From: Roseateles noduli
Lineage (GTDB): Bacteria; Pseudomonadota; Gammaproteobacteria; Burkholderiales; Burkholderiaceae_C
Direction of reading: 5' to 3'
Assembly (NCBI GenBank): GCA_002205125.1
Contig: NIOE01000011.1
Span: forward strand, 247,301-311,300
Length of the DNA stretch: 64,000 nt
The position numbers and the translations under genes were made by a program. This document shows positions 57,281 to 64,000 of the stretch, one piece after another; the stretch's first letter is position 1; each line of letters starts with the position of its first letter. The notes below the pieces were generated by a model that was given only the letters and a program-made list of their open reading frames with translations, made no database searches and was not told where the DNA came from.

Positions 57281-58801
57281 TCAGGCCGCGCCCAGGGGCA
57301 AGTTGATGACGAAGCAGCTGCCACCGCCTTCACGGGCATCGCAGCGCACCGTGCCTTGATGCGCCGTCGCGATCTGCTTCACCAGGCTCAGGCCAAGCCC
57401 GACGCCGCCGGACACTTCGGCATGGCCGGGCAGGCGGAAGAAGGCCTCGAAGATCCGCTCGCGCATCGGCTCGGGCACGCCCGGGCCACGGTCACAGACC
57501 TGCAGCTCGACACGGTCCTGACCGGCACGGCGCACCTTGAGTTCGACGACCGGTCCGCCGTAGCGGCGAGCGTTCTCCAGCAGGTTGCGCAGGGCGCGGC
57601 GCAGCAGACGGTCGTCGCCGGTCAGCGGCAGGCGCTCGATGCCGTCTTCGATTTCCAGTTCGGCGTCGCCCAGCGCGGCCGACTCGGCGGCGATGGCCAG
57701 CAGATCGACCGGCTCCAGCCTCAGCGACTGCGCGCCGCCTTCGAGTCGGCTGGCCAGCAGCACTTCCTCGACCAGCGCGTCGAGCTCGACGATGTTGGTG
57801 TTGATCTCCTGTCCCAACCGCGCGCGCTGCGCGGGGGACGCATCGTCCAGCATCGAGAAGGCCATCTTCAGCCGCGCCAGCGGCGAGCGCAGCTCATGGC
57901 TCGCGTTGGCGAGCAGGCTCTTCTGCGATCTCAGCAGCGCTTCGATGCGTTCGGCGGCGAGGTTGAAGCTGGTGGCCAGCGCGGCGACCTCGTCCTTGCC
58001 GTTGTCCTGCACGCGGAAACTCAGGTCACCGGAACCGAACTGCTCGACCCCGGACTTCAGCGATTCCAGGCGGCGTGTGAGCCGGCGCACGACCGGGTAG
58101 GCACCGACGGCAACCGCGATGAACAGCATCGCCAGCAGCACGGCCAAGGCCTCGCCGCTCGGACGCGGGATCCAGCCCGGCAGCCAGGAACCATTCGCGG
58201 CATCCTCGCGACGTTGCTGCTCCAGACGGTCCAGCATGCGCTGGCGCATCTGCTCGACTTCCGGCCGCGGCTCGCGCCGGATCGGCGTGCGGGCGTCGTT
58301 CGGCGGCGGGCCGTCGACGAACGGATCGCGACGCTCACGCAGGATCCGATGCGGACCGCTCGCGGCGCGCGCATCGGCTTCCAGCTTGTCCTGGCCAGTC
58401 GGTCCCGAAGCGCCCGGCGGTCTGGCCAGACGCAGGAACAGCAGATGCCGGCCGTCATCCAGCGGCACGCGCTGCACACGCGAACCGGGCAGGTCCTCGC
58501 GTCGCTCGAACAGCGGCGAGGCGCCGATGCGGCGCCCGCGCGAATCTTCCAAGGCCAGCGCCATGCGCAGGCGCTGGCCCCAGTCCTCGACGGCGTCGGC
58601 CTGCTCGTCCGTGGACGCCGTCACCGGCGGCAAGGCGCGCTGCACCAGCACCGCGAGCGCCACCAGGCGCTCCGACGCGGCTTGCTCGAAGGTGCCGCGC
58701 TCCTGCTCGATGCGCCCCTGGAAGAGCCACGCCGAGCCGAGCGCAAACGCCAGCAACACCACCACGACGGTGATGTAGATGCGCAGGTACAGCGCCTTCA
58801 C
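57281..58801 (-). CDS. Sensor histidine kinase (CpxA/RstB-like)
   Basis: The 506-residue kinase has a first membrane helix at about residues 8-28. A roughly 185-residue extracytoplasmic domain with a Pro/Arg-rich part follows, then a second helix (EALAVLLAMLFIAVAVGAYP), a HAMP domain and catalytic motifs. Phosphorylation His302 is in NASHELRSPLARLK. The N box is LRNLLENARRYGG, and the G boxes are DRGPGVP and GGVGLGLSLVKQI. It is last in a Spy-like/regulator/kinase operon. Confidence 0.93.
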   Translation of the reverse strand: MKALYLRIYITVVVVLLAFALGSAWLFQGRIEQERGTFEQAASERLVALAVLVQRALPPVTASTDEQADAVEDWGQRLRMALALEDSRGRRIGASPLFERREDLPGSRVQRVPLDDGRHLLFLRLARPPGASGPTGQDKLEADARAASGPHRILRERRDPFVDGPPPNDARTPIRREPRPEVEQMRQRMLDRLEQQRREDAANGSWLPGWIPRPSGEALAVLLAMLFIAVAVGAYPVVRRLTRRLESLKSGVEQFGSGDLSFRVQDNGKDEVAALATSFNLAAERIEALLRSQKSLLANASHELRSPLARLKMAFSMLDDASPAQRARLGQEINTNIVELDALVEEVLLASRLEGGAQSLRLEPVDLLAIAAESAALGDAELEIEDGIERLPLTGDDRLLRRALRNLLENARRYGGPVVELKVRRAGQDRVELQVCDRGPGVPEPMRERIFEAFFRLPGHAEVSGGVGLGLSLVKQIATAHQGTVRCDAREGGGSCFVINLPLGAA

Positions 58802-58814
58802 CGCGTCGCAGCTT

Positions 58815-59606
58815 TCATTCCAGGCCTTCGGCGTCCTGCTTGCGTGCGAACACGTAACCGGCGCCGCGCACCGTCAGCACGCGGCGCGGGTTCTTGGCGT
58901 CGTCCTCGATGACCGAGCGGATGCGCGAGATGTGCACGTCGATCGAGCGGTCGAACGCTTCCAGCGGATGGCCCTTGAGGGCGTCCATGATCTGGTCGCG
59001 CGAGAGCACGCGGCCCGGGCTCTGCGCCAGCACGACCAGCAGGTCGAACTGGTGGCTCGTCAGGTCGCAGGCGTTGCCGTCCAGGCGCACCTGGCGCGCG
59101 GCCAGGTCGATCTCCAGACGACCGAAGCGCAGTACCTCGTCACCCATGGCCTGGGGCTCGGTGCGGCGCAGCAGCGCCTTCACGCGGGCTTGCAGCTCCC
59201 GGGGTTCGAAAGGCTTGGGCAGGTAGTCGTCCGCGCCGAGTTCCAGGCCGAGGATGCGATCCATCGGCTCGCCGCGCGCCGACAGCATCAGCACCGGCAG
59301 ACGGCGCCAGCGCTTGTCGCCGCGCAGCTGGCGGCAGAACTCCAGGCCGTCGCCGTCGGGCAGCATCAGGTCCAGGACCAGCAGCTCGAACTGGCCGGCC
59401 TCGAGCTCGGTGCGGCCTTGCGCCAGCGAACCGGCGAAGCTAACGTCGAAGCCGGCGCTGCTGAGGTAGTCGCCCAGCATCGCGGTGAGCCGGGCGTCGT
59501 CGTCGATCAGGAGCAGTCGTGGGTTCATCGGGCGTTGCGGTGCAGCCACCGACCGGGCCGGATCGGCCAGGCCGCGCGCCGCGGACTCATCGAAAGACTG
59601 AAGCAT
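58815..59606 (-). CDS. OmpR-family response regulator
   Basis: The 263-residue protein has a receiver domain (LLLIDDDARLTAMLGDYL) with phospho-acceptor Asp79 in VLDLMLPDGDG and a winged helix ending VLTVRGAGYVFARK. The ATG at 59606 has GAGG 8 bases before it and follows the Spy-like gene by 16 bases. The ATG at 59528 (MNPRLLLID) is a shorter, equally family-like alternative, in which the Asp is residue 53. It is translated with the kinase gene. Confidence 0.9.
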   Translation of the reverse strand: MLQSFDESAARGLADPARSVAAPQRPMNPRLLLIDDDARLTAMLGDYLSSAGFDVSFAGSLAQGRTELEAGQFELLVLDLMLPDGDGLEFCRQLRGDKRWRRLPVLMLSARGEPMDRILGLELGADDYLPKPFEPRELQARVKALLRRTEPQAMGDEVLRFGRLEIDLAARQVRLDGNACDLTSHQFDLLVVLAQSPGRVLSRDQIMDALKGHPLEAFDRSIDVHISRIRSVIEDDAKNPRRVLTVRGAGYVFARKQDAEGLE

Positions 59607-59622
59607 AGCCGGCCTCGTACGT

Positions 59623-60210
59623 TCAGCGGTCAGTGAAAGGCTTCGGGACCGGGTTGGCCTCATTGGCGCCGCGGCGTTCCTTGGCGCGCTCGGCGCGGTC
59701 CTTCATGCGCTCCTTCATCTTCTCGCGCTGCTGGTTCTTCAGCTGGGCGATCTTGGCGCGCTGCTCGGGGGACAGGACCCGCGACGCGTCGATCATCGCC
59801 AGCGTGATGCGCTTGGATTCGACGTCATGGGAAGCGTGCATCTGCTGGCGCACCTGCTCGACGGCGTTGGCGTCGACGGTGGGCGCGGTGAACAGCGCCT
59901 GCATGCGCTCATGCAGCTGGCGGTCGGTGTCGCGCTGGGCCTTTAGGTCCTTGTGCGCGGCCTCGAAGATCTGCTTGATCTGGGCCTGCTGCGCATCGGT
60001 GACGCCGGCGTCCTTCAGCAGCTTGCCGTGCATGGGCCCCATGGGGCCGAAGCCGGGGCCGCCGAAGTCCGGACCGCCGCGGTGCATGCCATGCGGCGGG
60101 GGCGGCGGCGCGTCGCCGGGGGCCGGCTGGGCCTGGGCTGCCAGGGCGGCCACGCTCATCGTCGCGGCCAGGGCCAGCATCTTCAGGGGGCGGGAGAAGC
60201 TCTTGACCAT
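59623..60210 (-). CDS. Spy/CpxP-like periplasmic protein
   Basis: The 195-residue protein has a signal peptide (LKMLALAATMSVAALAAQAQ) and a Pro/Gly/His-rich segment. Its helical domain has two LTxxQ-type motifs, VTDAQQAQIKQIFEAAH and LSPEQRAKIAQLKNQQ, and a basic tail. Such proteins chaperone in the periplasm and restrain Cpx-like kinases. GGAG before the ATG at 60210 sets the start. It opens the operon with the regulator and kinase, suggesting envelope-stress feedback. Confidence 0.87.
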   Translation of the reverse strand: MVKSFSRPLKMLALAATMSVAALAAQAQPAPGDAPPPPPHGMHRGGPDFGGPGFGPMGPMHGKLLKDAGVTDAQQAQIKQIFEAAHKDLKAQRDTDRQLHERMQALFTAPTVDANAVEQVRQQMHASHDVESKRITLAMIDASRVLSPEQRAKIAQLKNQQREKMKERMKDRAERAKERRGANEANPVPKPFTDR

Positions 60211-60313
60211 CTCGGAATCTCCAAATCGTTCTGGGGTGAGGAAATGGTCGGCGGCGCGCGTCAATTGGCCGTGGGCGTCCCGTAAAGATTCGTGAAATGA
60301 ATCGACCCCAATG

Positions 60314-60356
60314 AAAAACGCCCGCGGCGCCTCTTGAAATCGAGACATCGCGGGCG
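60314..60356 (-). terminator. Rho-independent terminator after ettA
   Basis: On the minus strand CGCCCGCG (60349-60356) pairs with CGCGGGCG (60319-60326), then TTTTT (60314-60318). It lies 53 bases after the ettA stop. Confidence 0.75.
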
Positions 60357-60408
60357 CCTGGCAAGACCTGCCCCAGAGGGCCGGCCTGACGGCTGGGAGC
60401 CGTGGAGA

Positions 60409-62073
60409 TTAGGTGATGGGCTTGAAGCGCACGCGCTTGGGACGTGCGCCTTCTTCGCCGAGGCGCTTCTTCTTGTCAGCTTCGTACTCGTGGAAGTTGC
60501 CGTCGAAGAAGAACCACTGCGAATCGCCTTCGCAAGCCAGGATGTGCGTGCAGATGCGGTCCAGGAACCAGCGATCGTGGGAGATCACCATCGCCGAGCC
60601 GGCGAACTCCAGCAGCGCCTCTTCCAGCGCGCGCAGGGTTTCGACGTCGAGGTCGTTCGACGGTTCGTCGAGCATCAGCACGTTGCCGCCCTGGGCCAGG
60701 GTCTTGGCCAGGTGCAGACGGCCGCGTTCACCGCCGGACAGCTGACCGACCATCTTCTGCTGGTCGTTGCCCTTGAAGTTGAAGCGACCGATATAGGCGC
60801 GCGACGGCATCACGAACTTGCCGACGATAATGTTGTCCAGACCGCCGGAGACGTCTTCCCACACGGTCTTGTTGGCGTCCAGGCTCTGGCGGCTCTGGTC
60901 GACGAAGGCCAGCTTGGCCGTCTTGCCGATCTTCACCGTGCCGCTGTCCGGCGTCTCGACGCCCTGGATCATGCGGAACAGCGTCGACTTGCCGGCGCCG
61001 TTCGGGCCGATGATGCCGACGATGGCGCCCGCCGGGACCTTGAACGACAGGTTGTCGATCAGGACGCGGTCGCCGAAGGACTTGGTCACGCCTTCGAACT
61101 CGATGACCTCATTGCCCAGGCGCTCGGCCACGGGGATGAAGATCTCGTTGGTCTCGTTGCGCTTCTGGTAGTCGACGTCGCTCAGTTCCTCGAAGCGGGC
61201 CAGGCGCGCCTTGCTCTTGGCCTGGCGGCCCTTCGCGTTCGAGCGCACCCACTTCAGTTCTTCCTTCATTGCCTTGGCGCGGGCGTCCTCGGTCTTCTGT
61301 TCCTGCTCCAGGCGGCGTTCCTTCTGGTCCAGCCAGTCGGAGTAGTTGCCCTTCCAGGGGATGCCGTGGCCGCGGTCCAGTTCCAGGATCCACTCGGCGG
61401 CGTTGTCCAGGAAGTAGCGATCATGGGTGATGGCCACCACGGTGCCAGGGAAGCGCTGCAGGAACTGCTCCAGCCACTCGACCGATTCGGCGTCCAAGTG
61501 GTTGGTCGGTTCGTCCAGCAGCAGCATGTCGGGCTTGGACAGCAGCAGGCGGCACAGCGCGACGCGGCGCTTCTCGCCGCCGGACAGCACGCCGATGTTG
61601 GCGTCCCACGGCGGCAGGTTCAGCGCGTCGGCGGCCAGTTCCAGCTGCAGGTCGGTGTTCTCGGAACCGGCGGCGGCGATGATGGCCTCCAGCTCGCCCT
61701 GCTCGGCGGCCAGCGCGTCGAAGTCGGCGCCGTCTTCCGCGTAGGCGGCGTAGACCTCGTCCAGGCGCTTCTTGGCGGCCAGCACGCCGCCGATGCCTTC
61801 CTCGACCGCTTCACGCACGGTCTGGTCCGGGTTCAGCTGCGGCTCCTGCTCCAGGTAGCCGATCTTGATGCCGGGCATCGGGATCGCTTCGCCCTCGATC
61901 TCCTTGTCGACGCCGGCCATGATCTTCAGCAGCGTGGACTTGCCCGAGCCGTTCAGGCCCAGCACGCCGATCTTGGCGCCGGGGAAGAAGGACAGCGAGA
62001 CGTTCTTGAGGATGTGGCGCTTCGGAGGAACCGTCTTGTTGACGCGGTTCATCGAAAAGACGTATTGAGCCAT
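60409..62073 (-). CDS. ettA: Energy-dependent translational throttle protein EttA (ABC-F)
   Basis: EttA binds the ribosomal E site and gates early elongation according to ATP/ADP. The 554-residue ABC-F protein has two ATPase domains, with Walker A LNGSGKSTLLK and GPNGAGKSTLFR, and signatures LSGGEKRRVALCRLL and LSGGERGRLHLAKTL. The start MAQYVFSMNRVNKTVPPKR is the EttA N-terminus, and the P-site tRNA-interaction motif region is present in the linker. It ends with a strong terminator. Confidence 0.95.
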   Translation of the reverse strand: MAQYVFSMNRVNKTVPPKRHILKNVSLSFFPGAKIGVLGLNGSGKSTLLKIMAGVDKEIEGEAIPMPGIKIGYLEQEPQLNPDQTVREAVEEGIGGVLAAKKRLDEVYAAYAEDGADFDALAAEQGELEAIIAAAGSENTDLQLELAADALNLPPWDANIGVLSGGEKRRVALCRLLLSKPDMLLLDEPTNHLDAESVEWLEQFLQRFPGTVVAITHDRYFLDNAAEWILELDRGHGIPWKGNYSDWLDQKERRLEQEQKTEDARAKAMKEELKWVRSNAKGRQAKSKARLARFEELSDVDYQKRNETNEIFIPVAERLGNEVIEFEGVTKSFGDRVLIDNLSFKVPAGAIVGIIGPNGAGKSTLFRMIQGVETPDSGTVKIGKTAKLAFVDQSRQSLDANKTVWEDVSGGLDNIIVGKFVMPSRAYIGRFNFKGNDQQKMVGQLSGGERGRLHLAKTLAQGGNVLMLDEPSNDLDVETLRALEEALLEFAGSAMVISHDRWFLDRICTHILACEGDSQWFFFDGNFHEYEADKKKRLGEEGARPKRVRFKPIT

Positions 62074-62236
62074 GGCGATGGTTCTTCAGCGTTTCGTGGG
62101 TTGACCTGGGGGCCGTTCGGCGTGCGCCGGGCCCTGCGTGGGCGGCGAGGCGCCCGGGCAATAGTCGTGCATTGTCGCAGCTTCCGCCGGTGCCCATAAA
62201 CTCGACGGCCCTTCCCCGTTCCCTCAGAGCTCAGAG

Positions 62237-63883
62237 ATGACCACCATGCTGTTCCGTTCCATCTCGCGCACCGTTCCGGTTCGTTCGCGCACAGTCGGCC
62301 TCCTGGCCGCGCTCCCGCTCACGATGGCCCTCCTCGCGGGCAGCGTGCAAACGCAGGCGCACGCGCAGACGCTGCGCTGGGCCAGCCAGGGCGACATGCA
62401 GACGGCCGACCCGCATTCGCAGAACGAGATCGTCACCAACGCGATGAACGGCCAGGTCTACGAGCGCCTGGTCTCGCGCGACCGCAACCTCAACCTGGTG
62501 CCGGGTCTTGCCACGGAATGGACGCAGCTCAAGCCGACGCTGTGGCGGCTGAAGCTGCGCCAGGGCGTGAAATTCCAGGACGGCACGCCGTTCACGGCGG
62601 ACGACGTGGTGTTCTCGATCAACCGGGCGAAGGATCCGTATTCGCAGATCAGCGTCTACGCGCAGGCCGTGGGCACGCCGAAGAAGATCGACGACTTCAC
62701 GGTCGAGTTCCAGCTCGACAAGGTCAATCCGATCTTCCTGCAGCACCTGGACACGCTGTTCATCATGAGCCGCAAGTGGTGCGAGCAGCACAACGTGGTC
62801 AAGCCGCAGAACTTCAAGGACAAGCAGGAGACCTACGCCGCCACGCACTCGAACGGCACCGGACCGTATGCGATGGTGGCCCGCGAGCCCGGCATCCGCA
62901 CCACCTTCAAGCGCAACCCGACCTGGTGGGGCAAGTTCGACGGCAACGTGCAGGACGCCGTCTACACGCCGATCGCCAACGACGCGACACGCCTGGCGGC
63001 GCTGGTATCGGGCGAGATCGACTTCGTGCTCGACCCCTCGCCGCGCGACATCCCGAAGCTGAAGCAGACGGCTCAGGTCAAGGTCCAGGAAGGCCCCGAG
63101 AACCGGATCGTGTTCATCGGCATGGACCAGTCGCGCGACAAGCTGCTGTACGGCAAGGTGCCCGGCGACAAGAACCCGTTCAAGGACCTGCGCGTGCGCC
63201 AGGCGCTGTACCAGGCGATCGACATCACCACGATGCGCACCAAGCTGATGAACGGCCTGAGTCTGCCCACCGGCGGGCTCACGCCGTCGCCGCTGGGCGC
63301 GTTCAGCGACCCGCAGCTGGAGACGCGCCTGCCCTTCGACCTGGCCGCGGCGCGCAAGCTGATGGCCGACGCCGGCTACGCCAACGGCTTCGAGGTGACG
63401 CTGGACTGCACCAACAACCGCTACATCAACGACGAGCGCATCTGCCTGGCGCTGGCGTCGATGTGGGCGCAGCTCAAGGTGAAGGTCAGCGTCAACGCGC
63501 AGCCGCGCGTGTTGATGTTCCCCAAGCTGGAGAAGCTCGACACCAGCCTCTACCTGTACGGCTGGGGCGGCAGCATCACCGATGCGGAAGTCGCGATGAC
63601 ACCGCTGATGCGCAACCGCGGCGAGAAGTCGGTCGGCCAGTACAACTTCGGCAACTGGCGCGACGACAAGTTCGACCAGCTCGCCGCCGCGTCCAGCGAG
63701 GAAGCCGATCCGAAGAAGCGCGAGGAGCTGATCAAGTCCGCGCTGCGCGAGTTCCGCGCGCAGACGCATTTGATCCCGCTGCACCGCCAGATGATCCCGT
63801 GGGCCACGCGCGCCAACGTGACGGTGATCCACCGCCCCGACAACTGGTTCGAACTGCGCTGGGCCTCGGTCGCCCCGAAGTAA
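62237..63883 (+). CDS. Peptide-type ABC transporter substrate-binding protein
   Basis: This 548-residue protein belongs to the DppA/OppA-like family (type II, SBP_bac_5). A signal peptide (TVGLLAALPLTMALLAGSVQ) precedes QTLRWASQGDMQTADPHSQN. PGLATEWTQLKPTLWRLKLR and FKDLRVRQALYQAIDITTM are family motifs. The ATG at 62237 is the likely start. Permease and ATPase genes would lie downstream, but the next sequence is a palindrome and an IS110 end, so the operon may be disrupted. The ligand is unknown. Confidence 0.9.
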   Translation: MTTMLFRSISRTVPVRSRTVGLLAALPLTMALLAGSVQTQAHAQTLRWASQGDMQTADPHSQNEIVTNAMNGQVYERLVSRDRNLNLVPGLATEWTQLKPTLWRLKLRQGVKFQDGTPFTADDVVFSINRAKDPYSQISVYAQAVGTPKKIDDFTVEFQLDKVNPIFLQHLDTLFIMSRKWCEQHNVVKPQNFKDKQETYAATHSNGTGPYAMVAREPGIRTTFKRNPTWWGKFDGNVQDAVYTPIANDATRLAALVSGEIDFVLDPSPRDIPKLKQTAQVKVQEGPENRIVFIGMDQSRDKLLYGKVPGDKNPFKDLRVRQALYQAIDITTMRTKLMNGLSLPTGGLTPSPLGAFSDPQLETRLPFDLAAARKLMADAGYANGFEVTLDCTNNRYINDERICLALASMWAQLKVKVSVNAQPRVLMFPKLEKLDTSLYLYGWGGSITDAEVAMTPLMRNRGEKSVGQYNFGNWRDDKFDQLAAASSEEADPKKREELIKSALREFRAQTHLIPLHRQMIPWATRANVTVIHRPDNWFELRWASVAPK

Positions 63884-63898
63884 GCCAAATCGAACTCC

Positions 63899-63918
63899 CT
63901 CTCCCGCTTGCGGGAGAG
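63899..63918. repeat. REP-like palindrome after the peptide-binding protein gene
   Basis: CTCTCCCGC (63899-63907) and GCGGGAGAG (63910-63918) form a perfect 9-bp hairpin with a 2-base loop, with further C-rich bases to the left. Similar CCCTCTCCCGC-N2-GCGGGAGAGG palindromes are abundant intergenic elements in high-GC proteobacteria. It may also end transcription. The right flank breaks from the usual pattern next to the IS110 sequence. Confidence 0.65.
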
Positions 63919-63926
63919 CAACCGTG

Positions 63927-64000
63927 TCAAGCGACGGTGGGATTTCTCCAAGGCTCACCGGACTTGAGGATGGCGTTGAGGATGATCAGTAGCTTGCGCA
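63927..64000 (-). mobile_element. IS110-family transposase, C-terminal end only (cut by window edge)
   Basis: The minus strand encodes RKLLIILNAILKSGEPWRNP followed by TVA and a TGA stop at 63927-63929. It matches the conserved C-terminal segment of IS110/IS1111-family DEDD transposases (KLL-ILNA-L--G-PW). The rest lies beyond base 64000. IS110 elements lack long terminal inverted repeats, consistent with none being seen. The family call rests on 23 residues. Confidence 0.72.

Noticed and set aside
62231..63958. 575-codon minus-strand open frame across the peptide-binding protein gene
   Set aside because: The plus-strand binding protein has a signal peptide and family motifs; the minus frame is a shadow.

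Overview
The window is high-GC chromosomal DNA from a betaproteobacterium of the order Burkholderiales. The support is the gene order quinone oxidoreductase-tpiA-secG-tRNA-Leu-nuoABCDEFG, a full isc operon, a zapA-6S RNA locus, an intracellular PHB depolymerase and an nth-linked RnfB-like ferredoxin. Overall character is closest to the Roseateles/Mitsuaria/Leptothrix group, but that placement is inferred from gene content, not from a search.

Layout. Positions 1-5016 (minus strand) hold the start of the respiratory complex I operon, nuoA to the first codons of nuoG. The operon has an unusual hairpin-bearing spacer between nuoA and nuoB. Upstream lie tRNA-Leu(GAG), secG, tpiA, a quinone reductase, pnp and rpsO. 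Positions 10666-18723 carry, all on the minus strand, the isc iron-sulfur operon (iscR-S-U-A-hscB-hscA-fdx), then tsaD and a Leu/Ile/Val-type binding protein. Positions 18773-24828 are more accessory: a low-molecular-weight phosphatase, an OYE-family reductase paired with a Rid-family protein under a divergent LysR regulator, and a sulfonate-type binding protein followed by a four-domain rhodanese.

Positions 24946-32848 hold uvrB, an aromatic-type aminotransferase, phaZ-rsxB-nth, the zapB-like/zapA pair, 6S RNA and an EVE protein. Positions 32888-41865 contain a PAS protein with a degenerate GGDEF domain, rpsU, yqeY, a 106-bp nested inverted repeat, a TRAP transporter pair without its binding protein, unknown proteins, and a Gdx-type exporter with a divergent LysR. 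Positions 41869-57235 are mostly housekeeping: rarA, lolA, ftsK, a Crp/Fnr regulator, trxB, rpmB-rpmG, a desaturase, rsmB, purN, trpS and a MATE exporter. Positions 57281-60210 form a Spy/CpxP-like protein plus two-component operon. ettA and a peptide-type binding protein follow, and the window ends in the C-terminus of an IS110-family transposase beside a REP-like palindrome.

Most of the window is conserved core genome. I found no convincing, wholly new multigene system. The best candidates for something undescribed are the nested inverted repeat at 35615-35720, the IS110/palindrome junction at the right edge, the dyads around the nuo promoter and nuoA-nuoB spacer, and several proteins whose active-site residues are missing (Rid-like protein, GGDEF-like protein, three of four rhodanese domains).

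Start codons were chosen by ribosome-binding sites and family N-termini, so they often differ from the longest open frame. -10 boxes are called by eye and most lack a good -35.
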